Assembly: GCA_025357755.1 (NCBI GenBank)
Contig: JANXOP010000119.1
Span: forward strand, 1-64,000
DNA length: 64,000 nt
Reading direction: 5' to 3'
Source: Kofleriaceae bacterium
Lineage (GTDB): Bacteria; Myxococcota_A; Polyangia; Haliangiales; Haliangiaceae
The notes under the pieces were generated by a model that was not told the origin of the DNA, searched no databases, and saw only the letters and a list, made by a program, of their open reading frames with translations. Both the position numbers and the translations under genes were made by a program. The stretch's first letter is position 1. Each line of letters starts with the position of its first letter. Below are positions 18,934-28,700 of this stretch, in pieces.

Positions 18934-21900
18934 GTGCCCGAGGACGAGACCCACCGGACGCGCAGGTGGCAGAAGCTCGACCGCGCCGAGAGCGAGAAGG
19001 CGATGGATCCGATCCAGCGCCTGCGCATGGCGATCGCGGAGATCCGCGCGGAGCCCGAGGACCAGGATGCGCGGCGTCACCTGCGCGCACTCGCCGCGGA
19101 GCAAGGCGCGTGGGAGCAACTCGCGCTGCTCCTCGAAGATGAAGCGCGCGCGGCCTCGCGCCGGCCGCACATCCAGGCCGCCTTTCTCGAGGAGCTCGCC
19201 GATGTCCACGAGAACCTCGACCAACCGATCGAGACCATCTCGGCGATGGAGGCGGTGGTCGAGCTCGCGCCCGAGAATGTCGAGCATCACGATCGGCTCG
19301 CGTGGCTGTATCGCCGCGCGGGAGCGTGGCAGAAGGCGGCCGAGGCGTTCGAGCGCGTCGCCGGGCTCGCGCAGGATGATCGCGCGCGTGCCGCGCTCCG
19401 CGCCGCTGGCAAGCTCTATCGCGACAATGGCCGGCTCGAGCAAGCGGCGGCGGTGTATCGCGCGATCGTCGATCGCCGCCCCACCGATCTCGATGCGTGG
19501 AAGGCGCTCGACGAGGTGATGACGAAGCTCCAGCGCTGGCGCGAGCTCGCCGAGATCCGCGGCGAGATCGCGGCGCGCGCGAACGGTGTCGAGAAGGCCG
19601 TCATGCTACGCGGCCAGGCACGCGCGCTCGAAGCCGCCGGGGATCCGGCGGCCGCGGCGATGCTCGTCGCACAGGCCTCGCGCCACGCGCCGGACAACGT
19701 GAGCGGGCTCGTCGATTACGCCGAGGTGCTCGCGCGCAGCGGACAGCCAAGAGAAGCCGCGGAGATCATCGCGGCGCGCATCGACGAGGCGATCGACCGC
19801 GGCGCGGCCACGAACGATGTCGCGGCACTGCGCATGCGGCTCGTCGCGATCCTCGATGACGAGCTCAACGATCGTGCCCAGGCCTCGATCGTGCTGCGCG
19901 ATTTGCTGGCGGCGGCACCGGAGTATCTCCCTGGCCTCGAGCGGCTCGCGTCGCAAGCGGCACGGGCAAACGATCAGCGCGCCCATGCCGAGGCGCTGCT
20001 GCGCTATGCGGCGGCGCAACCGGATCCACGCCATCGCCTCGCGATGACGATCGAGGGTGCACGCCGCGCGCGCGCTTCGGGCGAGCATCGCGCGGCCGTC
20101 GCGGCGCTCGAGAGAGTGAGCGATGAGCTGCCGGAGGCCGCGCGCCTGACCAGCCTGTACGAGGAGCTCACCCGCGAGCTCGAGGAGGCGCGCACGGCGA
20201 TGGTCGTCGAACGCGCGCTCGCGGAGGGTCCCGCGGGCGAGCGTCGGCTCCGCACGATCCTCGGCTCGCGGCCCTACAGCCCGGCGGCCGCGCTCGCGCT
20301 CGCGAACCTCTTGTCGACCCAGGACCGCGCCAGCGAGGCGGTCGGCGTGTTGCGCGACACGCTCGATGCCGCGCCTGATCACGCCGCCCCCGCGCAGCTC
20401 GCGCAGGTGCTCAAGCGCTGCGGCGAGCTGTCCGAAGATCGCGACGAAGCGCATCAGCTGCTGCACGAAGCGCATCGCCTCGATCGCCGCGCGCTCGATA
20501 TCACGCTCGCGCTCGGCGAGAGTTGCTACGCGCGCAAGCTGTGGCGCGAGGCGGCGCTCCATCTCGGCTCGCTCGCCGAGCACGCCGAGGTCGCGCAGCA
20601 TGCCGGTGCCGTGGCAGCCGGCCTGGTCCACGCGGGCCTCGCCGAGGTCCGTGCGCTGCGCCCCGCGAACGCGCCGCGCCACTACGAGGCCGCGGTCAAG
20701 ATCGATCCGACCTGCGCGCGTGCGTGGCATGCGCTCGCCGAGCTCGCGACCGAGAAGGGCGACATGATCACGGCGGCGACCCACCTCGAGCGCGAGGCCG
20801 AAGCGACGACCGAGCCACAGCAGCGCCTGCGGTTGTACGACGCGCTCGGCGATCTCGCGATCGAAGTCCTCGGCGATCCGGCGCGCGCCGAGCGCTGCTG
20901 GGCTGCCGTGGCCTCGATCATCACGCCCGAGCACGTCACGGTGCTGCACAAGCTGCTCGCGGTACAGCGTCGGCGCGGTGCCGGCAGCGAGCGTGGCGAG
21001 ACCTGCGCCTGGCTCGCGGATCTGGAGACCGATGCAGGCGTTCGCAAGGCGCTGCTCGAAGAATCGATCGATGCGTTTACCGCGAGTGGCGAGCTCCGTC
21101 GCGCGCGCGACCTCGCGGCGAGCCTGCTGTTGCGTTACCCGCTCGATCTCGACGCCGTGATCTCCGGATCGCGGGCCGCGCTCGCCGCCGGCGATCACGA
21201 CAATGCCGCGCGCTGGCTGCGCAAGGCGCTCTCGACCTGGGACCACCAGGGCGATCGCGGCATCGGCGATCCTCGTCGCGCCGATCTGTGGCGCCGGCTC
21301 GGAGATGCCGAGCGCGCGCGCACCCACCAGGCCGCGGCGCTGGCCGCGTATCAACGCGCGGTCGCGACCTCGCCCGATGCGGATGGCGCCTTCGCCGCAC
21401 GGCGCGGCATCGTCGAGCTCGCGGCGACCACCGGGCGCAACGAGTCATCGTCGCTGTTCGCGCTCGTCGAAGCCGAACAAGATCCGAATGACGTCATCAA
21501 GTACGCACGTGATGCCGCGACCGGAGGCAACCTCGAAGATGCGCGCGCGTTCTTCGAGCTCGCACGAGCGCTCGGCGTTGCCTTGACCGGCAGTGACGAG
21601 CGCTTCCTGTCGGCGAGCGCCGGCAAGCCCATGGCGTCGGACCAAGCCTACGCGATCACGCTCGCGGACGCGGAACGGCGCGCACTCGTCGACGATGAGG
21701 CCGACGGCACGCTCGGCGAGGTGCTCGAGCTGGTCGGCGAGGCGATCGCCTTGTTCTGCCCGGATGCCCGCCACGCGCTCGAGCGCGCGGATCTCAAGGG
21801 CGCGCGACGGGTGGGTGCGGCGAGCAACTCCGCGACGGCCGTGTTGTACCCGCAGCTCGCGAACATGCTCGGCGGTCCGCAGACCCTGCTCTACTCGGTG

Positions 21901-22458
21901 GAGCGCGGTCAGGATCTGTCGCTCCTCCTCGCCTCGCCGCCGGTGGTAGCGATCGGGCCGCGCCTCGCGAACATGCGCGCGATGTCGCAGAGCGATGCCG
22001 ATCCGACGGTCGATGCGGAGCTCCGGTTCCGGCTCGGTCGCGTGGTCGAGCTCGCGCGCACCCATCGCCTGCTGGCCGCGGGCACCTCGCCCGCGCAGTT
22101 CAAGCGGTTCGTCACCGGCATCTATCAGGCGTTCGGTCGCCCCGTCACGAGCGACCAGGATCGATCGGCGATCACCGAAGCGGACCGGCTCCGCTCGGCG
22201 ATCCCGCTGCTGTTGCGCCGTCGGCTGACCGAGCGCCTCTCGACCGTCGATCCCGCCGAGCTCGACACGGCGGGCTACCTCGCCGCCTGCGAGCGCGCCG
22301 CCGACCGATCGGGTCTCCTGGCGTGCGGCGATGTCAGTGTCGCGATTGCGTATTCCGGCGGCGCGGCTCAGGCTCGCCATCTCGTGCGACTTGCCGCATC
22401 TCCGCGCTACCTCGCGGCCCGCAAGAAGCTACGCTCACGACCGAACCGATCGGAGTAG
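18934..22458 (+). CDS. Large TPR-repeat protein (1174 aa)
   Basis: GTG start; repeated TPR-like helices e.g. LAWLYRRAGAWQKAAEAFERVAGLAQDDRARAALRAAGKLYRDNGRLEQAAAVYRAIV. Confidence 0.82.
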   Translation: MPEDETHRTRRWQKLDRAESEKAMDPIQRLRMAIAEIRAEPEDQDARRHLRALAAEQGAWEQLALLLEDEARAASRRPHIQAAFLEELADVHENLDQPIETISAMEAVVELAPENVEHHDRLAWLYRRAGAWQKAAEAFERVAGLAQDDRARAALRAAGKLYRDNGRLEQAAAVYRAIVDRRPTDLDAWKALDEVMTKLQRWRELAEIRGEIAARANGVEKAVMLRGQARALEAAGDPAAAAMLVAQASRHAPDNVSGLVDYAEVLARSGQPREAAEIIAARIDEAIDRGAATNDVAALRMRLVAILDDELNDRAQASIVLRDLLAAAPEYLPGLERLASQAARANDQRAHAEALLRYAAAQPDPRHRLAMTIEGARRARASGEHRAAVAALERVSDELPEAARLTSLYEELTRELEEARTAMVVERALAEGPAGERRLRTILGSRPYSPAAALALANLLSTQDRASEAVGVLRDTLDAAPDHAAPAQLAQVLKRCGELSEDRDEAHQLLHEAHRLDRRALDITLALGESCYARKLWREAALHLGSLAEHAEVAQHAGAVAAGLVHAGLAEVRALRPANAPRHYEAAVKIDPTCARAWHALAELATEKGDMITAATHLEREAEATTEPQQRLRLYDALGDLAIEVLGDPARAERCWAAVASIITPEHVTVLHKLLAVQRRRGAGSERGETCAWLADLETDAGVRKALLEESIDAFTASGELRRARDLAASLLLRYPLDLDAVISGSRAALAAGDHDNAARWLRKALSTWDHQGDRGIGDPRRADLWRRLGDAERARTHQAAALAAYQRAVATSPDADGAFAARRGIVELAATTGRNESSSLFALVEAEQDPNDVIKYARDAATGGNLEDARAFFELARALGVALTGSDERFLSASAGKPMASDQAYAITLADAERRALVDDEADGTLGEVLELVGEAIALFCPDARHALERADLKGARRVGAASNSATAVLYPQLANMLGGPQTLLYSVERGQDLSLLLASPPVVAIGPRLANMRAMSQSDADPTVDAELRFRLGRVVELARTHRLLAAGTSPAQFKRFVTGIYQAFGRPVTSDQDRSAITEADRLRSAIPLLLRRRLTERLSTVDPAELDTAGYLAACERAADRSGLLACGDVSVAIAYSGGAAQARHLVRLAASPRYLAARKKLRSRPNRSE

Positions 22459-22460
22459 TC

Positions 22461-22967
22461 ATGCCCCCCGCTGCCCTGCCTCCCTGTGGTGTCTATCGCA
22501 CCAAAACCGCTGTTGCCGGCATCGAAGCCGGTCGCCTCGTCTACTTCCACAACCACGGGGATCCGGGTCCAGGCCTGTATCCACCGGAGTCGTGGGCGCA
22601 GAACCGCGCCAAGTTCTCCGAGCGCGGCCAGACCGTCCCCGCGGATTTCGATCCGAAGGCGCTCGAGCCCCTGCCGCCCGAGGGCTTCTATCGCGTGACC
22701 AAGGACTTCTTCTGCTGCGAGAAGAAGTGCGCCAAGTTCGAGACCGACATGTTCGTCCAGCTCGGCTTCAATGGGGCGGGCCGCGCGCTCGTGTTCGTGC
22801 CGCAGCTCGGCGGCGCGGGCCTGACGATTCCGGATCGCGGCTCGATCGTCGACGACAACGTGCTCGAGCACCTGGTGCCGCTCAAGGTCTCGCAGAACGG
22901 TGGCGAGCAGAAGTCCGGCGAGCCCGAGATCAATATCTCGCTCCCGCGCGGCTTCAACATTCACTAG
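22461..22967 (+). CDS. Conserved-looking hypothetical protein with a Cys cluster (CCEKKC)
   Basis: ATG 2 bp after previous TAG; 168-aa ORF MPPAALPPCGVYRTKTAVAGIEAGRLVYFHNHGDPGPG... Confidence 0.65.
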   Translation: MPPAALPPCGVYRTKTAVAGIEAGRLVYFHNHGDPGPGLYPPESWAQNRAKFSERGQTVPADFDPKALEPLPPEGFYRVTKDFFCCEKKCAKFETDMFVQLGFNGAGRALVFVPQLGGAGLTIPDRGSIVDDNVLEHLVPLKVSQNGGEQKSGEPEINISLPRGFNIH

Positions 22968-23962
22968 TCCTGGTGCTCGATCGTACCGTTCGCGTGCTTC
23001 GCGAAGCGCTTGGCTTCGCGCGGATGGACGGGACCATCGCTCGACCATGGCCAGCCACCGAACTTGGTGCGCTGGTAGTCGGCGAACGCCTGCTGGATCT
23101 CCTGGCGGGTGTTCATCACGAACGGGCCGTGCTGGGCGACGGGCTCGCCGATCGGCTTGCCCTGGAGGACGAGGATCTCGGTCTCGGCCGTCGCCGCGAT
23201 GGCGATCGCCGCCTCGGGCTTGACCTGGACACCCGTGCCCGCCGTGATCGCTTGGTCGGCGATCTGCGCCGCGCCCGCGAACAGATACAGGATGCGATTC
23301 GTGCCCGGCTTCGCCGGCGGCAACGTCCAGCTCGCGCCGGGCTGCAGCTTGATCGTCCAGATCGCGAGATCGGCCTCGGCGCGTGCCGCCCACGAGCTCG
23401 GCGGCGGCGATGGCGGCGTGACGCCACCGAGGGTGCCCGCGACGACGCGCACGAGCACGCCCGGCTCCTCGATCCGCGGGATCGTCGGATCCCACAGCAT
23501 CGTGAAGTGCGGATCGACGAGCTTGTCGCGCGCCGGCAGGTTCAGCCAGATCTGGAACAGCTCGAGCGGGTTCGGCTCGCTCGCCGACACGAGTGGGAAC
23601 ATCTCGCAGTGCGAGATGCCCTTGCCCGCGGTCAGCCACTGCACGTCGCCACCGCCGAACCGCGCGGTCGCGCCGAGCGAATCGGAGTGATCGATCAGGC
23701 CACGCCGCACGATCGTGACGGTCTCGAAGCCGCGGTGCGGGTGCTGCGGAAATCCGGGCACGACATCGCCGTGATACATGCGCCAACCATCCTTGGGCTG
23801 GAAGTCCTGGCCGATGTCGCGGCCGTCGAGCGAGGCATCCGGGCCGAGCGCGGCATTGCCTGCGGGATAGGCGTCGTCGTGATGAACGCAGAACAGGAAC
23901 GGATCGAGCGTCGGCCACTGGAAGCCCAGCGGCACCGTCGCGAGGATGGGCGAATCGGACAT
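22964..23962 (-). CDS. Pirin-family protein
   Basis: PHRGFETVTIVRRGLIDHSDSLG, GGDVQWLTAGKGISHCEMF, LFQIWLNLPARDKLVDPHF. Confidence 0.9.
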   Translation of the reverse strand: MSDSPILATVPLGFQWPTLDPFLFCVHHDDAYPAGNAALGPDASLDGRDIGQDFQPKDGWRMYHGDVVPGFPQHPHRGFETVTIVRRGLIDHSDSLGATARFGGGDVQWLTAGKGISHCEMFPLVSASEPNPLELFQIWLNLPARDKLVDPHFTMLWDPTIPRIEEPGVLVRVVAGTLGGVTPPSPPPSSWAARAEADLAIWTIKLQPGASWTLPPAKPGTNRILYLFAGAAQIADQAITAGTGVQVKPEAAIAIAATAETEILVLQGKPIGEPVAQHGPFVMNTRQEIQQAFADYQRTKFGGWPWSSDGPVHPREAKRFAKHANGTIEHQD

Positions 23963-24027
23963 CGTCCTATGGTGGGGTCGCTCACGTCCCGGCGCAATCG
24001 TCGGGTGGATGCGGAACCAGCAACAGA

Positions 24028-24333
24028 CTAGTTCGGTTCGTCGACGACGATCCGGAACCACAGCGTGCGCTTGGTGCCGCACAGCCGGCACGCGACATCG
24101 ACCGCACGGTGCCCCGCGCCCTCGAAGCGGTGGTCGATGACCCGGTACTCGCCCTCGCATTGTGGGCAGGGCATCGAGCCGATCCGGACCTCGATCACGG
24201 CCGCCGAGCTGACCTCGATCGGGTGCTCCTGGGAGCCTCCCGGGACGAGCGCCGCGAGCTTCTCGCGATCACGGACGAGCTTCTTGGCCGCGCGTTCTTC
24301 GATCCGGCGTTCGGTGCGCTCTCGCTTGGCCAC
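24028..24333 (-). CDS. Small zinc-ribbon-like hypothetical protein
   Basis: 101 aa with CPQC...CRLC. Confidence 0.55.
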   Translation of the reverse strand: MAKRERTERRIEERAAKKLVRDREKLAALVPGGSQEHPIEVSSAAVIEVRIGSMPCPQCEGEYRVIDHRFEGAGHRAVDVACRLCGTKRTLWFRIVVDEPN

Positions 24334-24363
24334 GCGAAAGCTTAGCCTGACTTGCCAGCCCCA

Positions 24364-24762
24364 CTACCGCCGCGACTTCGGCTTCTTCACACGCGGCTTC
24401 TTGACAGCAGGCTCGGGCTTGGGCGGCAACGTCAAGGAGTAGGCGAGCCCGCGCTGCAACCACGTGCGGAGCTCGTCGCGCTCGTCCATGACGCTCTCGG
24501 GAAACAGCACCATCTCGCGGATCCCACCGCGCTTGCCAGGATCGAACATCTCGGCACCGTCGAGGCGCAGCGCCTCTGCGAGCTCGGCCGGCGCGAGCCG
24601 GATGAACACCGAGCGTCCGAACGTCGCGGCATACATCCGTCCGTGCACGAGCGCGACGAGACAGCCGAACATCTTCCTGAACGAGATCCGCGGATCACGC
24701 GGCAACGTCGCGCGAAAGAGCTCGTCGTTCTCGACCGGAGTCTTCGTCCACGCCATCGGCAC
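24364..24762 (-). CDS. TfoX/Sxy N-terminal domain family protein
   Basis: RKMFGCLVALVHGRMYAATFGRSVFIRLAPAELAEAL; basic C-terminal tail. Confidence 0.8.
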   Translation of the reverse strand: MPMAWTKTPVENDELFRATLPRDPRISFRKMFGCLVALVHGRMYAATFGRSVFIRLAPAELAEALRLDGAEMFDPGKRGGIREMVLFPESVMDERDELRTWLQRGLAYSLTLPPKPEPAVKKPRVKKPKSRR

Positions 24763-24765
24763 AGC

Positions 24766-25209
24766 TTACATCGCGAGCTCGCCGGACTTCTTGACCTCGA
24801 CATCGAGCGGCCCGACGGCTGTCGAGAAATGAAAGTGCGCATCCAAGGTGTACGTACGCGCACCGCCGCCGAGCGCCGCGGCAACCACCAACGCATCGGC
24901 CGCACCGATCGAGAGCGACGTCGTGATCGGCGAGACGCCCTTGGCTGGAATCTGCTGCTGGAGCTCGACCTCTCCGCTGACCGCCCGCGCATCCCCGATC
25001 GAGAGCTGCCAATCGATCCCCGAGAGCGGAACGCTGAACGAGTTGGGGTTCATCACGTCGACCTGGAGCTGACCGGTCACGCCGAGCATGCCAACCGACG
25101 ACAGCGAGACATCGCGCACGGTCGCGGTGGGGCGCTCCATCGAGTGCATGAACATCGAACACCCCGAGAGCCCGAACCCTGAAATCAGCCCGACAACCGC
25201 GATCCGCAT
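24766..25209 (-). CDS. LEA type 2-like lipoprotein
   Basis: LISGFGLSGCSMF lipobox; LQVDVMNPNSFSVPLSGIDWQLSIG (LEA14/WHy-like). Confidence 0.7.
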   Translation of the reverse strand: MRIAVVGLISGFGLSGCSMFMHSMERPTATVRDVSLSSVGMLGVTGQLQVDVMNPNSFSVPLSGIDWQLSIGDARAVSGEVELQQQIPAKGVSPITTSLSIGAADALVVAAALGGGARTYTLDAHFHFSTAVGPLDVEVKKSGELAM

Positions 25210-25341
25210 GGACTGACCCGAGAGCAACTCCCGAACCGCGACCTAACTCCGCGAACCCTGGTCCGATCGTGAACGGTAGGAGACGGTAGTTTTTCACAAT
25301 GTCCTCGTCTTCGTTCACGGTGCGGACCACACTAGAGAGAC

Positions 25342-25719
25342 ATGCAGGCCCTTGCCGTTCCGGTCCTGAAGTCCACTCTGCTCGCGGCGCTGGCCGTGGG
25401 CGCGCTCGCGGTGGTGCCCGCGCATCATGCGAAGCATCGCTTGATCCTCCACACGCAGTCGGAGCCACACGCGCTCTATCTGTCGCAATGGATGGATGGC
25501 GACATCGAGGTTCCGCTCGATGTCCGCGAGCTGAAACCGCTGCGCTTCGAGATGCGCGCCGAGGTCTCCGATGGTTGTCGCTGGCTCGGGGTCGAGACGT
25601 TGACGCCGATGGGCGACCATCGCTACGCGTACTCGTACGCCGATCAGAAGCTGTCGTGCGCGCCCCATCCGCTCGCGACGATTCCGTCGCAGCGCACCGG
25701 CTGGGTCGAAGTCCGGTAA
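25342..25719 (+). CDS. Hypothetical exported protein
   Basis: 125-aa ORF, N-terminal hydrophobic segment, lies between annotated genes with no competing ORF. Confidence 0.5.
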   Translation: MQALAVPVLKSTLLAALAVGALAVVPAHHAKHRLILHTQSEPHALYLSQWMDGDIEVPLDVRELKPLRFEMRAEVSDGCRWLGVETLTPMGDHRYAYSYADQKLSCAPHPLATIPSQRTGWVEVR

Positions 25720-25744
25720 TCCCTGCGCCTCGGCGCGCAGGTCT

Positions 25745-28700
25745 TCAGTAGACCGTCACGATCGCTCCCTCGGAGCGACCGAACGTCTCCGGGCTGTACA
25801 TCTCTTCAGCCTTCGCCGGCGCCGCATTGAACGTACCCGGTGTCGTGGCGCGTGCGGTGTACGACAACACGTGCGAGCCCTCCTCGAGCGTGGTCGCGAA
25901 GGCTTCGGTGCGATCGTCGCGCGTCTCGAGGTGCACCCAGTCGCGGCTGATCGTGCCCTTGGCGGCGCGCTCCGCGACGGCGAGGTTGGTGTTCACTGCC
26001 TCGAGCCCCGCCGGCAATGGATCGACGAGCGCCACGCCATCGCGCCGCGTGGTGTTCGATGCCTCGACGACGACCAGCACGCGCGCACCGAGCTTGATCC
26101 GGTAGCCGCTCGACGTCTTCTCGACATCCCTCGGATCGTCGACCGCTTCGTAGCTCCGCCGCACGACGAAGCCCGCATCGAGCGCCGGTAGATCGATCTT
26201 CTTCGGCGCATAGGTGATGCCGATCCGGTAGTACATCCGACCGGGACCGGTCTTCTCGACCGCGATCGTATGCTGGCTCCCGGGCACGAGCTTGGTCCAA
26301 TCGAGCTTCGCGGTCGCGCGCACGTTCGTGCGGCCGGTAAATGCTTGCTCGGCATACGCGACATCGCCGATCCACAGCTTGCCCGTGTAGTTCGGGACGT
26401 CCTTCTCGTACGTGTCGAAGTAGCGGCGCATCGCCTGGAGCACCGCGAGGTTCTCCTGCGTCGAGCGCCAGCGACCATGCGCGCGTGCCGCGAGCAGGCC
26501 GCGCGCGAGCTTCATGATCAACGGCTGCTCCGGGGCCTCGCGGATCAGCGCATCCAGCGCGAGCGCGGTCGTGCGATTGCTCGATACGAGCAGCAAGCGC
26601 TCGCCCTCGGTGTACGAGGTGGTCACGGTCGCACCTGCGGCGGTCTCGTGCGTGACCGAGACCAGATCGCTGACGAGCTTGGTGCGCATCGCCTTCGCGG
26701 CGGGAGCACGCGCGACGATCGCGAGCAGCCTCGCCTTGGCATCGACCGGGTACACCGCGAGCGCGCTCGCGAGCACATGGAGGCGCTGCGCGGCCGGCTT
26801 CTCGTCGAGCCCGATGGACGCGAGCGCGGTCAACGCGGTCGCCGCGAGCGACACGTCGTACTGGACCGGATCGAGGTGGTGCGCCTTGGCGAGCCGCGCA
26901 TTGACCTCGCCGAGCAGCTTCGTGATGTAACCTGCCGCGCGCTTCTGCACCGACGCCGAGGCGTGGAGCCCGTGCAGCGCCGAGGCGACCTGCATCGTCA
27001 CGAACGGATCGCTCTGGGTATCGCTCCAGTAGCCCCAGCCACCATCGGTGTTCTGATCGACCTCGAGCTTGGTGACATCCGCGGCCTGGATCGCGGCCTG
27101 CTCTTGCGCGGTCGGTCGGCCAGGCAACGCGAACGCATCGAGTACGCTGCCCATCGCCACGGTCGCGAGCATGCGACTCGAGCGCTGCTCCGCGCACTCG
27201 AACGGATACGCGCGCAGGTACCAGTACGCATCGGTCAGGGTCTGGAGCTGGGTCGAGGCGACCTCGGTCTCGACGCCACCGACCTCGGCGAAGATATCGC
27301 CGGGCACGTTCAGCTGTTCGTAGGCCGAGGTCTGATCGATCGTGCCGTAGGTCGCGAACGATTCCGTCGTGGCGGGTACGTAGACCGGGACCGTCACGTT
27401 CGAGGCATCGGTGAAGTCCCCCGAGGTCACGATCGTCTGGATCACCGCCTTGCCGCGCGCCATCGTCGCGAAGGGAAAGCGCACCTCGGCGCGTTGCCCC
27501 GCAGGGACGACCACGCGCTTGCCGAGCCCACCACCCGAGAGGTTCGCGGCCCGCACCGCGACGGTCATCGTGCGCGCGGTCGAATCGAGATTCTGGACCA
27601 CGACCGGCACTTCGAACCGATCACCTTGATCGAGGAAGCGCGGGGCTTGGGTGCGCGCGTTGACCTTGCGCTGCGTGATGATCGAGCCTTCACCTTTGCC
27701 GAAGAAGTACGTGCTCGAGGTCGCGAGCGCGACGATCCGGAATCGGGTCAGGCTCTCGGGCATCTTCACGCTCACGGTCGCGTGACCCTTCGCATCGGTG
27801 TGAAGACGCGGCGCGAACACCGCGGTCGCGCGGAAGTCCTTGCGTGCGGAGACCGTGGTCGAGGCGACCTGCCCGGCCATGCCGCCGTGGCCCGATCCGA
27901 ATCCGGAGCCGTGGCCCGATCCGAAACCGTGGCCGAGCCGGCCCGTGTGGCCGCTCTCGTCGAGGTTGATTCGCGTGAAGCCGGGCGTACCGAGCAGGTT
28001 GTCGTCGTCATCTTCCACGGAATCGAACGTATTCACCTGCGCGGTACCGGGCTCGACCGATTTGTAGAACGGCGCCATCGGATCGGCGTGATGCATGCCC
28101 GAGAGTGCGAGCACGGCTTCATCGACGACGATCAGCGCGACCTCGGCATTCGCGACGGGTTTGTTGTCGCGCGCGATCTCGACGTCGAAGGTCGCGTTGT
28201 CGCCCGGTCCGACGATCGGCTTTTGCGGATGCGCCTTGACCTGCAGGCGCGAGGCATCGAGATCGATCTCGAGGTTGATCGAGGCCTCCATGTGGGCCGG
28301 CAGCGGATCCGGGCTGATCTGATCGTTGGTCTTGCGCTTCGCGATCCGATCGACCTCGATGTAGACGTTCTCGAGGTAGCTCACATCCATCGCGAGCTCG
28401 AACGGTGTGTCTCGCGTGCGGAGCTCGAGCCGGTGCTGGGAGATCACGCCCTGGCGCGACACCGAGACGATCGCGGTCGCCGGCACTTCGGTCGAGTGGA
28501 TCATCAGCTTGGCGGTCTCGCCCGCCGCGTACATCGGCCGCTCGGCAGTGATCGAGAGCTGCTCGCTGCTCTCGTTCGGCTTGTAGTACGGCACCCAGTA
28601 CTGCGCGGTGTTCTTGCGCCCACGCGCGTCGTAGATCACGGCCGATGCGCGGTAGTAGTAGTCGAGGTTGCGCGATCGTTTGTACGCGCAGAGCACCGGC

